Source of the DNA: CAYWGR01 sp964458015
GTDB taxonomy: Bacteria > Planctomycetota > Planctomycetia > Pirellulales > Thermoguttaceae
Direction of reading: 5' to 3'
DNA length: 28,085 bases
Assembly: GCA_964458015.1 (NCBI GenBank)
Contig: CAYWGR010000062.1
Coordinates: 1 to 28,085, forward strand
Shown here: positions 15,047 to 23,826 of the stretch, piece after piece
How positions within the stretch are numbered: the stretch's first letter is position 1
Layout: each line of letters starts with the position of its first letter
Notes under the pieces: model-generated
Told to the model about the DNA's origin: nothing
Seen by the model: only the letters and a program-made list of their open reading frames with translations
Database searches by the model: none
Made by a program: the position numbers and the translations under genes

Positions 15047-17245
15047 ATGTCGCGTAAAACGCTTGCCGCATTGATATTCGCCCTATTTCTCACCGCCGAC
15101 ATCGCCTTGGCTGCGCAAAACGGTTTGTTGTTATGGTATGCCCAACCAGCCAAACACTGCATGAACGAAGCATTGCCCATCGGCAACGGCCGCATGGGCG
15201 GGCTGATCTTCGGCGAAACCGCCTCGGAACATATCGTGTTGAACGAAGGAAGTCTATGGACCGGCGACGAGAATCCCTCGGGCAAATACGAGACGATGGG
15301 CGCCTACCAAAAACTGGCCGATCTGTACATCGACTTGCCTTCGCATAAGAACCCGGCGCAGTATCGCCGCGACTTGGACATTGCCACGGCCGTGGCCTCG
15401 GTCAGCTATCAGATCGACGGCACAACGTATCGCCGCGAGTATTTTTGCAGCCATGCGGACGGCGTTCTGGTTGTACGTTGCACAGCCGACAAGCCTGGCA
15501 TGTACACCGGCGTCGTCCGGTTGGCCGACGGGCACAATGCCGCGACGACCGCGCAACAGTCAGGCTCTACAGTCGTGTTTCGTGCGTTGGGGAAATTCGA
15601 GAACGGCATCCAATACGAAACCCAAGTGCGCGTGCTTGGTGAAGGTGGTGCGGTCGCGGTTGCCGGCAACAATGCCGAACTGAAGAATTGCAACAGCCTG
15701 ACGCTTTTGATCGCGGCAGGCACGAATTACGTGATGGATTACAGCCGGCACTATCTTGGCGAAGATCCCACGGCGCGCATCCAAAAATCTCTGGACGCGG
15801 CCGCGGCCAAGTCGCTCGACGTGTTGAAAGCCGACCACGTGAAGGACTATCAATCGTTGTTCAGCCGCGTGGCGGTCGATTTTGGCACAACGCCGCCCGA
15901 ACGGCTTGCAATGCCCACCGATCGCCGAAAGGTTATGCACGCGGATAAAGGCGGCGACCCGGATCTGGAAGAGTTGATGTTTCAATACGGCCGCTACTTG
16001 TTGATTTCCAGCTCGCGGCCCGGCGGGCTTCCGGCCAATTTGCAAGGGCTTTGGAACGACAGTAACGATCCGCCCTGGCATAGCGACTATCACACGAATA
16101 TCAACATCCAGATGAACTATTGGCCCGCCGAGCCGACCAATCTGGCAGAATGCCACGAGCCGCTGCTGCAACTGATTCAAAGTCAGCTCGAACCATGGCG
16201 CAAGGCGACGCAGACCGCGCCCGAATTCAAGCCGGCCTCGGGGCCGTCGCGTGGTTGGACCGTCCGCACGTCGCACAACATCACCGGCGGCATGGGCTGG
16301 GAATGGGACAACACGTCGAACGCCTGGTACTGCCAGCATTTCTGGTGGCACTATCAGTTCGGCGGCGACAAGCAATACCTAAAGGACGTTGCCTACCCGA
16401 TCATTAAGGAAATCACCGAATTTTGGGCCGATCGCTTGAAGACGTTGCCCGACGGACGTTTGGCCGTGCCCAACTGTTGGTCGCCCGAGCACGGTCCCCG
16501 CGAGGACGGCGTCAGCTATAGCCAGCAGATCGTCTACGACTTGTTCACCAACTACATGGCCGCAGCCGACGCCTTGGGCATCGATCGGCCGTATCGCGAG
16601 AAGATTGCCGGAATGCGTGAAAAGCTGGTCGGGCCAAAAATCGGCAAGTGGGGACAACTTCAAGAGTGGATGACCGACCGCGACGATCCGAACGACCATC
16701 ACCGCCACACTTCGCATCTGTTCGGCGTGTATCCCGGCTGTCAAATCAGCGTTGCCGCAGCGCCAGGGTTCGCGGCCGCGGCAAAAAAATCGCTCGATGC
16801 CCGCGGCGAGACAGGCGACGTGCGCGAGTGGTCGTTTGCTTGGCGCACGGCGCTCTATGCGCGGCTGCAAGACGGTGATTCGGCCCATCGCATGTTCCAG
16901 CACTTGTTTTCCGAACGCAACACTTGCCCGAACCTGTTCGGATTGCATCCGCCCATGCAAATCGACGGCAATTTCGGCATCACGGCCGGCGTTTGCGAAA
17001 TGCTGCTGCAAAGCCATGCTGGCGAAATCGCTTTGCTGCCGGCGTTGCCCAAGGCATGGCCCAGCGGATCGGTCCAAGGCCTTCGCGCCCGCGGCGGCGT
17101 AACGGTCGATATGAATTGGAGCAATGGCCGATTGCAGTTTGTTCGGTTGAAAGCCGACCGCGCCGGCGAATATCGCATTGCAGGAGCATTGCCTGCAATC
17201 TCCGTCAAGTTGAAAGCCGGCGAAGCATTCGAGATTCGCCCCTAA
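15047..17245 (+). CDS. Secreted alpha-L-fucosidase, GH95
   Basis: The 732-residue protein begins with a signal peptide (residues 1-23, ending ALA) and has GGAG upstream of the ATG. GH95 signatures run its full length. The N-terminal beta domain has LWYAQPAKHCMNEALPIGNG followed by RMGGLIFGETASEHIVLNEG and SLWTG. The (alpha/alpha)6 barrel has GLPANLQGLWNDS, HTNINIQMNYWPAEPTNLAE and SPEHGPREDGVSY, and the end has QIDGNFGITAG. By motif, N351 and N353 match the catalytic Asn pair of the Bifidobacterium enzyme AfcA, E481 the general acid, and D640 its conserved Asp. GH95 enzymes are inverting and usually cleave alpha-1,2-linked L-fucose; some act on alpha-L-galactose. It is about the usual length without extra binding modules. 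Together with the GH29 enzyme it supports fucose release as the task of the locus, and it is the last gene before the terminator. Confidence 0.95.
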   Translation: MSRKTLAALIFALFLTADIALAAQNGLLLWYAQPAKHCMNEALPIGNGRMGGLIFGETASEHIVLNEGSLWTGDENPSGKYETMGAYQKLADLYIDLPSHKNPAQYRRDLDIATAVASVSYQIDGTTYRREYFCSHADGVLVVRCTADKPGMYTGVVRLADGHNAATTAQQSGSTVVFRALGKFENGIQYETQVRVLGEGGAVAVAGNNAELKNCNSLTLLIAAGTNYVMDYSRHYLGEDPTARIQKSLDAAAAKSLDVLKADHVKDYQSLFSRVAVDFGTTPPERLAMPTDRRKVMHADKGGDPDLEELMFQYGRYLLISSSRPGGLPANLQGLWNDSNDPPWHSDYHTNINIQMNYWPAEPTNLAECHEPLLQLIQSQLEPWRKATQTAPEFKPASGPSRGWTVRTSHNITGGMGWEWDNTSNAWYCQHFWWHYQFGGDKQYLKDVAYPIIKEITEFWADRLKTLPDGRLAVPNCWSPEHGPREDGVSYSQQIVYDLFTNYMAAADALGIDRPYREKIAGMREKLVGPKIGKWGQLQEWMTDRDDPNDHHRHTSHLFGVYPGCQISVAAAPGFAAAAKKSLDARGETGDVREWSFAWRTALYARLQDGDSAHRMFQHLFSERNTCPNLFGLHPPMQIDGNFGITAGVCEMLLQSHAGEIALLPALPKAWPSGSVQGLRARGGVTVDMNWSNGRLQFVRLKADRAGEYRIAGALPAISVKLKAGEAFEIRP

Positions 17246-17297
17246 CGTGTTCTGGCAGAGCGTGTGAATCGCATAGCTGCATGCAACATGCATTAGG

Positions 17298-17350
17298 CAC
17301 GACGAAGAGTTTCCTGATTCAGGAACTCTTCGTCGTGTTTTTGTTTTTCT
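17298..17350 (+). terminator. Strong intrinsic terminator after the GH95 gene
   Basis: The arms starting at 17298 (CACGACGAAGAGTT...) and ending at 17337 (...AACTCTTCGTCGTG) pair over about 18 bp with one bulged T and a three-base loop. They are followed by TTTTTGTTTTTCT. This is a textbook rho-independent terminator 52 bases after the GH95 stop and marks the end of the sugar locus. Confidence 0.92.
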
Positions 17351-17422
17351 AGGGAGAGAGTATCGGACCATGCTTTGGCAAATTGCAGGGCCAATCAATT
17401 GTTGGATTTAGGGAAAGCGTAG

Positions 17423-17450
17423 GGCGGGTCAAGCGAAGCGATGGCCCGCC
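17423..17450. repeat. REP-like hairpin
   Basis: GGCGGG (17423-17428) pairs with CCCGCC (17445-17450), extended by a T-G and a C-G pair, around a loop containing AAGCGAAGCG. The sequence resembles the widespread GC-rich bacterial intergenic repeats of the type GGCGGGTTAAGCGAAGCG. Only one copy is seen here. Confidence 0.45.
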
Positions 17451-17954
17451 ATGTTGCTGATCTGCCCTTTGGCAAATTGCCAAATGCTTGGCATATCTGT
17501 AGATCCAGGCTAAGATGCGTATTGTTGGAGATCCACAGGGACTTATCGTGCCGACTCAAGGCGTCACCCCCGAGGATGTTCCGCAGGACAACACTGGCGT
17601 TATCGCTGTTCATTAGGATGCTCGAATGCCCTAGGAGTTGGGATATCAAGCTTTCTCCCCCTAACTAGCCGAATGCTCAACTCCCATCCGGCCGTTCCTT
17701 TTTAAAAGGAATCCGGCGTTAATTCAACGGCGCGCGCGAATCGTGTTGGATTGTGCCCGAACCGACAGGGGGCGTGGCACCCTTCACACGCCGATTCTTT
17801 TGACATGAATCAGAAATAGCATAGGTTTGCAGTAACTGGTTCTTGCACACGGCCGTCACCTTTTCGTTCAAGGATTGCAAAGCTTCTCGTTATCATTCGC
17901 GTGGGTCTCGACAGTACTTCTCTTCGACCGCAGACACCCCAAGGAGCGAGGCCC

Positions 17955-20777
17955 ATGATCGGGCGTACCCTAGTTTCACTGCATCCTCGTCGTGCTTCCT
18001 CCGCAAAGCTTCACAAGAAAAAACATCGCGTTCTGCGTGGCGAACTGCTGGAACCGCGTATGATGCTCGATGGAATGGGGTTTTCCGCCTCGTCCACGGA
18101 GTTTTATCCCTTGGCGGCAATGGCCAACGCCCGAGCCTCGGTCAACTCCGCGCCCGCTCTCGCACGCTCGATCGCCATCAACAATAACACGACCATCTAC
18201 GGAAAAACGGCTTCTCTCTCGGTTTTGGGAAGAGACAACGGCGGAGAATCGGCGCTTACCTACACCTGGGCCGTCACAAGCTCGCCTGCCGGCGGACGAG
18301 CAACCTTTGTCGTCAATGGCAGCAATGCGGCGAAGTACACCGCGGCCACGTTCACGAAAGCCGGAACCTACAAATGCACCGTTAAGATCGTCGATGCGGC
18401 AGGCCTCTCGGTGAGCGCTTCAAAAAGCGTTGTGGTGTCGCCTACGCTTACAAGCGTCAAGGTTAAAACGGCAGCCGGCCAGCTTGTGAATCCAAATTCT
18501 GCATGGACGGTGTCGGGCACAAGCCAGACGTTTGTCGCCCAAGGGTTCGATCAATTCGGTTGCGCCTTGACCGCTCGGCCGACATTCAAGTGGTCGTCAA
18601 CTTCCATTCCCAGCAATGCAATCAAGCCGAAGCTAACGACCTCGGGCGGCGCCGTATCGGAAACCTTCCGTAAAGCCGGAAATTACGGATTGCAACTCCA
18701 AGTCAAAGGGGCAAGAAACGCCGCGGTTACCGTCAACCTTGCGATTTCCGTGGTGCAAACCACCAGCGGCGTCAGAAACCAGCCGACAACTCCCAGCCAT
18801 GTTTCCGGCACGAGCCTGAAGCTGCCTGCTCCAACCTTGGTCGATCAATTCGGCAGCGTCATCGCCGGCGTCGCGAATTTTTCATGGTCAACGCTTGCCC
18901 TGCCCGTGAATGCAACATCCCCGACGTTTGCATCGAGCTGCGGTATAACCACGGCGACGTTCGGAATGGCAGGCTCCTACACGTTGAAAGCCCGAGCGGT
19001 CAATGTGCCGTCGATCTCGTTTACCTCGACGGTGATCGTGCATCAAACCTTGTCGAGCATCACCGTTTCACCCAATACGCCCTCGGTGCTTCAGGGCGCT
19101 GCACAACAATTCCAAGCTCAAGCTTTCGATCAGTTCCACCGCGGTATGGTGAATCGGCCGGCATTCACTTGGAGCGCCGGCGGCGGAACGATCAACGCAT
19201 CGGGACTCTTTACGGCTCCCAGCGATCTTGCGGCGTGCATCGTCACGGCCAGAAGCGGTTCGATTTCCGGATTCACATCGGTCACGATTGCTCCGATTGT
19301 CAACACGACCGATTTGGCGGCCCTCGCGGATAACCTTGACGATGACGGTTCCATTAGCCGCTTGGATATGATCCAAATACTCCGCAGTGCGGGAAATGAC
19401 GGAATCGTGGACGCTGCGGAATTCGCCGATATGCAGACCCTTGTGGGTACAGGCTCGACATGGAACATGCCCAGCTATGTGCAAGTGCTGGCCGCCGACA
19501 TTGTCAACGGCAACGCTGCTAATGCGAAATTCCAAGGGCAAACGCTGGGCAATCTTGCGGTCGGCAGCTCGGCCACGCAGCTCAACAGGCTTATTGATAA
19601 ATGGTTTTTCGGCGCCGATCATCCAACCTTTTGCCACTCGACGCTTACTTACCAAGCGGTCGCCGGCTCGCTTTTCACGAATACGCCGTCACATAACGAT
19701 GGACGCCAAGGCGCCTTGGGCGACTGTTACTTCATCTCCGCCCTCGGCCGGCTTGCCGATATCAATCCGTCGGCTGTGCAAAACATGTTCCTCGATAACG
19801 GCGACGGAACCTACACGGTTCGGTTCTACACCGGCACCTACGGAACCATCTACAACTTCAGCGACGGCAGCATCAGCGCGGGCTTTCGGCGGGGTGTGGG
19901 CACAGCGGACTACGTAACGGTGGATCGCATGTTGCCCGTCGGGCCGACGGGCATCCTGGTCTATGCCAACTACGGGGCCATGTACACGAATACCGCCAAT
20001 ACGCTTTGGCTTGCATTGGCCGAAAAAGCCTATGCTCAATGGAATGAAACCGGCAAGGAAGGACGAGATGGATTGAACGCCTATGCTTCGATTCAAGGCG
20101 GATGGATGGCCACGGTGGATGCCCAGGTGTTGGGTTATAATGCCACGGACTATGTTTTGCCGCGAACCCAAAAGCAAGTGCTGGTCGACGCCCTCGCTTC
20201 GAATAAGGCCGTCACCATCGGAACGCTCCAGTGGTCGGGCACCAATTACGGGCTCTATTCGTCTCATGCCTATGCAATCACAGGCTACGACGCCGCCACG
20301 GACACGTTCACTCTCTACAATCCCTGGGGATACAGCCACCCCGGCCCGCTCACGTGGAGCCAACTTCAGGCTGCTTGCAGTCAATTTGTCGTTGCCGACA
20401 CATCACAAACTGTTTCGATCAGCGGCTTGACCCTCAGTGGGGCATCGTTGCAAACGTCACTCGTCAGCCAGACATTAAACGAAACGTCGGATATTTTGCC
20501 TGCTGCCTCCGCTACACAGGATCCGGATGCAATCCACAGCCGTCAGTTTTCCGATGCGGTTGCATCCCCGTCCTTCGCGCTGGAATCTCTGCAAAACCAC
20601 AGGATGTATTCTCGTCAGATCCGTTTCGACATTCCCGAGGATAGCCGCCATACGTCATCCTTGGTCGATGCGCTGTTCTCGGACCCTGATTTCATTGCCG
20701 AGGATGCCGTGGGATTGGCGGCCCAAAGCTTGATCCACGATTTTCACTACAATCGAGTAGCGATTGACTGGATTTAA
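17955..20777 (+). CDS. Secreted calpain-family cysteine protease with LEPR-XLL signal, Ig-like and EF-hand-like domains
   Basis: The start is ATG 17955, because AAGGAG lies 8 bases upstream; a GTG 54 bases earlier has no ribosome-binding site. The 940-residue protein begins with a basic segment and LEPRMMLDG (residues 32-40), the planctomycete LEPR-XLL signature of exported proteins; no classical hydrophobic signal peptide is visible. Residues about 60-450 form Ig-like or bacterial Ig units, three of them sharing a DQFG or DQFH motif. Residues about 455-505 contain two EF-hand/dockerin-like loops (DNLDDDGSISRLDM and AGNDGIVDAAEF) that probably bind calcium. The calpain (C2) domain covers about 550-855, with C591 in GALGDCYFISAL, H771 in SSHAYAITGYD and N789 in LYNPWG, so the triad is complete. 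It is likely an active, surface-exposed or secreted, possibly calcium-dependent protease. It is separated from the sugar locus by a terminator and seems functionally independent. Confidence 0.9.
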   Translation: MIGRTLVSLHPRRASSAKLHKKKHRVLRGELLEPRMMLDGMGFSASSTEFYPLAAMANARASVNSAPALARSIAINNNTTIYGKTASLSVLGRDNGGESALTYTWAVTSSPAGGRATFVVNGSNAAKYTAATFTKAGTYKCTVKIVDAAGLSVSASKSVVVSPTLTSVKVKTAAGQLVNPNSAWTVSGTSQTFVAQGFDQFGCALTARPTFKWSSTSIPSNAIKPKLTTSGGAVSETFRKAGNYGLQLQVKGARNAAVTVNLAISVVQTTSGVRNQPTTPSHVSGTSLKLPAPTLVDQFGSVIAGVANFSWSTLALPVNATSPTFASSCGITTATFGMAGSYTLKARAVNVPSISFTSTVIVHQTLSSITVSPNTPSVLQGAAQQFQAQAFDQFHRGMVNRPAFTWSAGGGTINASGLFTAPSDLAACIVTARSGSISGFTSVTIAPIVNTTDLAALADNLDDDGSISRLDMIQILRSAGNDGIVDAAEFADMQTLVGTGSTWNMPSYVQVLAADIVNGNAANAKFQGQTLGNLAVGSSATQLNRLIDKWFFGADHPTFCHSTLTYQAVAGSLFTNTPSHNDGRQGALGDCYFISALGRLADINPSAVQNMFLDNGDGTYTVRFYTGTYGTIYNFSDGSISAGFRRGVGTADYVTVDRMLPVGPTGILVYANYGAMYTNTANTLWLALAEKAYAQWNETGKEGRDGLNAYASIQGGWMATVDAQVLGYNATDYVLPRTQKQVLVDALASNKAVTIGTLQWSGTNYGLYSSHAYAITGYDAATDTFTLYNPWGYSHPGPLTWSQLQAACSQFVVADTSQTVSISGLTLSGASLQTSLVSQTLNETSDILPAASATQDPDAIHSRQFSDAVASPSFALESLQNHRMYSRQIRFDIPEDSRHTSSLVDALFSDPDFIAEDAVGLAAQSLIHDFHYNRVAIDWI

Positions 20778-20795
20778 ATAAAACCGCGGATAATC

Positions 20796-20856
20796 GAAAG
20801 TGCCGCAAACCTGCAACCACGCAATTGCCGGCGGTCGTTGCCTCGCCGGCACTTTC
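20796..20856. terminator. Inverted repeat between convergent genes
   Basis: GAAAGTGCCG (20796-20805) is exactly reverse-complementary to CGGCACTTTC (20847-20856); a smaller GC-rich pairing (GCCGGC) occurs near the right arm. It lies between the stop codons of convergent genes, where a bidirectional terminator is expected. The loop is long and no T-tract follows on either strand, so this role is uncertain. Confidence 0.3.
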
Positions 20857-20874
20857 ACTATTATGTGGACCTAT

Positions 20875-21453
20875 CTAGGCCGGAAATCGCTCTCGGACAA
20901 GCGTGCGCACGTCCTCAAGCCACGCCGTGCGCTGCTCGGGCGTGCTCATGATGACCGATTCGAAGTTGCGGCGCGCATAATCGTGGATGCCGACGAAGTT
21001 GAAAATGCACGCCTTCCAAAGATTCTCCAGCGGGTCGCCGAACAGCCGCAGCTCATCCTCGCGCGGCGTGTTCGAGGTGGTGAACACCAATGCCTTGCGG
21101 CCGGCCACCAGCGACTCGACGCCATTGGGCCCGAAACGATAGATGACCCCCTGCCGCCAAACGCGGTCGATCCAACCTTTCAAAATCGCCGGCGGCATTG
21201 CCCACCAGTTCGGATGCACGACGAGATACCCGTCGGCCGCCGTCACTTCGCGGCAATGTTGCGCGACGACGGGATCGAGCGAACTCCCCCGCGGAATTTC
21301 GTCGTGCGGCAGAATTGGATCAAAATGCTCGGCATAGAGATCGTGAAAGACGACCTCATGCCCCGCCTTTTTCAATTCCTCGATCGCCGTGTCGACGATA
21401 GCGTGACAAAAACTTCCGGGATGTTGATGGCCGAGTATGGCAAGAATATTCAT
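20875..21453 (-). CDS. NAD(P)H:quinone oxidoreductase-like flavodoxin-fold protein
   Basis: The start is taken at ATG 21453; a TTG two codons upstream is possible but less likely. The ribosome-binding site is weak. The 192-residue protein fits the flavodoxin-2 family (NQO1, MdaB, KefF-like). These signs are an N-terminal strand and FMN/FAD phosphate loop (ILAILGHQHPGSFCHAIV), AADGYLVVHPNWWAMPPAIL followed by KGWIDRVWRQGVIYRF (the typical flavin and dimer region), and LVFTTSNTPREDE. Such enzymes transfer two electrons from NAD(P)H to quinones or activate potassium efflux systems; they are cytoplasmic. No KefC-like partner gene is nearby. It is convergent with the protease gene and lies 80 bases downstream of the glucan phosphorylase stop. 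The specific electron acceptor is unknown. Confidence 0.85.
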   Translation of the reverse strand: MNILAILGHQHPGSFCHAIVDTAIEELKKAGHEVVFHDLYAEHFDPILPHDEIPRGSSLDPVVAQHCREVTAADGYLVVHPNWWAMPPAILKGWIDRVWRQGVIYRFGPNGVESLVAGRKALVFTTSNTPREDELRLFGDPLENLWKACIFNFVGIHDYARRNFESVIMSTPEQRTAWLEDVRTLVRERFPA

Positions 21454-21533
21454 AAGCAACCGGTAGCGAGTGGGTAGTGATGAACGGACAATGGAAAATT
21501 ATACCATGAACCGCTGCCACGGACCACTCTCCG

Positions 21534-23732
21534 CTACCGTACTTCCATATCGCAGCTCAAGCCGCCGGAAGCGTGCAAGTAGGCATGATGTACGTAGTCG
21601 GCCACCATGCGGTCGGCGCTGAATCGCCATGCCAGCGAGCTGATCGAATTCATCATCCGCTTGATCCAGTGACGTGGCAGGCCATCCATGTCGTGATCGT
21701 AATACAATGGAATGACTTCATCCGTCAACACGCGATACAAATCGGCGGCGTCGCGGGCGTCGGTCACGCGGTCGTCCACGTGCGCCGTGCCGTGGCCGAT
21801 GGCGAAGCCGTTGCGGCCGTCGTAGGCTTCCGCCCACCACCCGTCGAGAATCGAAAGATTCAATGCACCGTTCAAGACGGCTTTCTGGCCGCTTGTGCCG
21901 GAAGCTTCCAAGGGGCGCCGTGGATTGTTCAACCACACGTCGACGCCTTGGATCAAGTGCCGGCAGACGTTGATGTCGTAATCTTCGACGAAAGCGATGC
22001 GGCCTGCAAAACGCGGGTCATGCCGCAAATTGGCGATGCGCTGGATCAACTGCTTGCCGGGCTCGTCGGCCGGATGCGCCTTGCCGGCAAATATGATCTG
22101 AATCGGACGCTCGGGATCATTCACCATCGTCGAAAGTCGGTCGAGATCGTTCATGATCATCACCGACCGCTTGTACGTGGCGAAACGCCGGGCAAAACCG
22201 ATCGTCAAAATGTTCGGATCGAGTATATTTCGCGCTGCCTCGACCGAATCGTCGCTTTCGCCTCGGCGGCGGCATTGACGGCTGATCCGACGACGTACGA
22301 ATGCCAACAAAAGATTCTTCAAGGCATAGTGCGTTTCCCAAAGCTCGCCGGGGTCGATCTCGTGGATCATCTGCCACACGTCGGGCTCGCCCATTCGACG
22401 CATCCAGTTGGCCGGAAAATAGCGGTCGTAAAGCTGCTGCATCTGCCATGCCAGCCAGCTTTGAATATGCACGCCGTTGGTGATGTGCCCGATCGGAATT
22501 TCTTCTTCCACTCGCCACGGCCACAGATGGGCCCACATGCGCCGCGTCACATGGCCGTGCAAATTGCTCACGGCATTCGCCCGGCGCGAAAGCTTCAAGC
22601 CTAAAACCGTCATGCAGAAGGTTTCGTGATCATTCTGCGGCTCGACGCGGCCCAAGCCCATTAATTGTTCGGTCGAAATGCCCAATTCATCGCGCAGCGG
22701 ACCAAGGTGCTCTTCGATCAAGTTGCGGTCGAAACGGTCGTGACCGGCCGGCACGGGCGTATGCGTCGTGAAGACCGTGTGCTGCGCCACCTCGCGCAGA
22801 GCATTGTCGAAGCTCATGCCGTCGTCTTTCATATACGTCCGAATCGCTTCCAGCGTGGCGAAGGCGCAGTGTCCTTCATTTAGATGGAACACGCCCGGAT
22901 GAATGCCCACGGCCTTGAGCGCGCGGATGCCGCCGACGCCGACGACCAACTCTTGGCGGACGCGCGTGCGGTTGTCGCCGCCGTAAAGGCGCGCGGTTAA
23001 CTCACGATCTTCTGGACTGTTGCTCGGCACGTCGCAGTCGAGCAGATATAAATGAACCCGGCCCACGCGCATCAGCCAAACCTTGGCCAGCAGCCTACCG
23101 GTGCGGGTGTCGATTCGCACGGTGATCGGCTTGCCGTCGATGCCCATGGCCGGCTCCATCGGCAGATTCTCAACCTTGGTGTCGAGATACTCCTCGTGCT
23201 GCCAGCCGTTCGTATCGAGATGTTGCTTGAAATAGCCCTGGTCGTAGAACAGCCCGATGGCCACCAAAGGCACGCCCAAGCCGCTGGCGCTTTTGATATG
23301 GTCGCCCGAAAGCACGCCCAGGCCGCCGGAATAAATCGGCACCGACTCGTGGACGCCGAACTCCAGCGAGAAATAGGCAACCGGCTTCGAGCCGAGTACG
23401 CCGGCATGAGTGCGTCCCCAGGGCGGAATTTCGCCCACATATTCCTTCAGCCGGCGATACGCTTGGTTGATGCGGCTATAAAGCACCAATTCGGAGGCGC
23501 GCATCTCCAGCCGTTCGGGGGTGAATTCCGAAAGTAATGCGATGGGGTTATGGTCCAACTGGCGCCACCGGATAGGGTCCAAATCGCGGAAGAGATTGAT
23601 CACCTCCGCGTGCCAACTCCACCACAAGTTCCGTGCCAAGGAGACGCACTTGTCGTAGAGCGTTTCTGCCGTAAGTCCAAACGCCGCAGGTGGTTGCGGC
23701 GTACGCGGTGGAAGCATTTCGACCTGACTCAT
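21534..23732 (-). CDS. glgP: Alpha-glucan phosphorylase, GT35
   Basis: The 732-residue protein is a full-length alpha-glucan phosphorylase of the short bacterial/archaeal type, with N-terminal LARNLWWSWHAEVINLFRDL, then PVAYFSLEFGVHESVPIYSG and GGLGVLSGDHIKSA. Further hallmarks are HLNEGHCAFA, FTTHTPVPAGHDRF, IGHITNGVHIQSW, FARRFATYKRS and FAGKAHPAD. LEASGTSGQKAVLNGALNLS carries K617, the expected pyridoxal-phosphate lysine. It releases glucose-1-phosphate from glycogen or maltodextrin by phosphorolysis in the cytoplasm. Other glycogen genes are not adjacent. It lies 94 bases downstream of the prenyltransferase-repeat gene on the same strand, with AGGA just before the ATG, and could share its transcript. 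It has no evident tie to the fucose locus. Confidence 0.95.
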   Translation of the reverse strand: MSQVEMLPPRTPQPPAAFGLTAETLYDKCVSLARNLWWSWHAEVINLFRDLDPIRWRQLDHNPIALLSEFTPERLEMRASELVLYSRINQAYRRLKEYVGEIPPWGRTHAGVLGSKPVAYFSLEFGVHESVPIYSGGLGVLSGDHIKSASGLGVPLVAIGLFYDQGYFKQHLDTNGWQHEEYLDTKVENLPMEPAMGIDGKPITVRIDTRTGRLLAKVWLMRVGRVHLYLLDCDVPSNSPEDRELTARLYGGDNRTRVRQELVVGVGGIRALKAVGIHPGVFHLNEGHCAFATLEAIRTYMKDDGMSFDNALREVAQHTVFTTHTPVPAGHDRFDRNLIEEHLGPLRDELGISTEQLMGLGRVEPQNDHETFCMTVLGLKLSRRANAVSNLHGHVTRRMWAHLWPWRVEEEIPIGHITNGVHIQSWLAWQMQQLYDRYFPANWMRRMGEPDVWQMIHEIDPGELWETHYALKNLLLAFVRRRISRQCRRRGESDDSVEAARNILDPNILTIGFARRFATYKRSVMIMNDLDRLSTMVNDPERPIQIIFAGKAHPADEPGKQLIQRIANLRHDPRFAGRIAFVEDYDINVCRHLIQGVDVWLNNPRRPLEASGTSGQKAVLNGALNLSILDGWWAEAYDGRNGFAIGHGTAHVDDRVTDARDAADLYRVLTDEVIPLYYDHDMDGLPRHWIKRMMNSISSLAWRFSADRMVADYVHHAYLHASGGLSCDMEVR

Positions 23733-23826
23733 ACAATCCTGCTATGGCAAGGGGGTTCTTGTTTTTCCCTGGAAACATCGGATTATATCCATCCACGGAA
23801 ATTGAGGCGACCCCAGAAACCAAGGC

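Larger units (their letters stand above)
17246..17954. other. 709-base non-coding region with terminator, palindromes and REP-like hairpin
   Basis: After the terminator at 17298-17350 no frame here looks like a gene. The region holds a repeated 14-base word (CTTTGGCAAATTGC at 17373-17386 and 17467-17480), a REP-like hairpin at 17423-17450, a 17-base palindrome at 17468-17484 (TTTGGCAAATTGCCAAA) and another at 17695-17711. Near 17540-17690 the plus strand reads a protein-like stretch broken by several stops; it may be a decayed gene, but I do not recognise it. TTGACA at 17800-17805 may be the -35 box of the protease gene; the -10 box is poor. Confidence 0.5.

Noticed and set aside
15560..17398. 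Two minus-strand ORFs (271 and 339 residues) opposite GH95
   Set aside because: Both are shadows of the GH95 gene, and the second also runs through the terminator.
17395..17649. 84-residue minus-strand ORF in the non-coding region
   Set aside because: Part of it translates the REP-like hairpin and no family feature or ribosome-binding site supports it.
21573..22604. 343-residue plus-strand ORF opposite glgP
   Set aside because: It is antisense to a full-length alpha-glucan phosphorylase with an intact PLP site.
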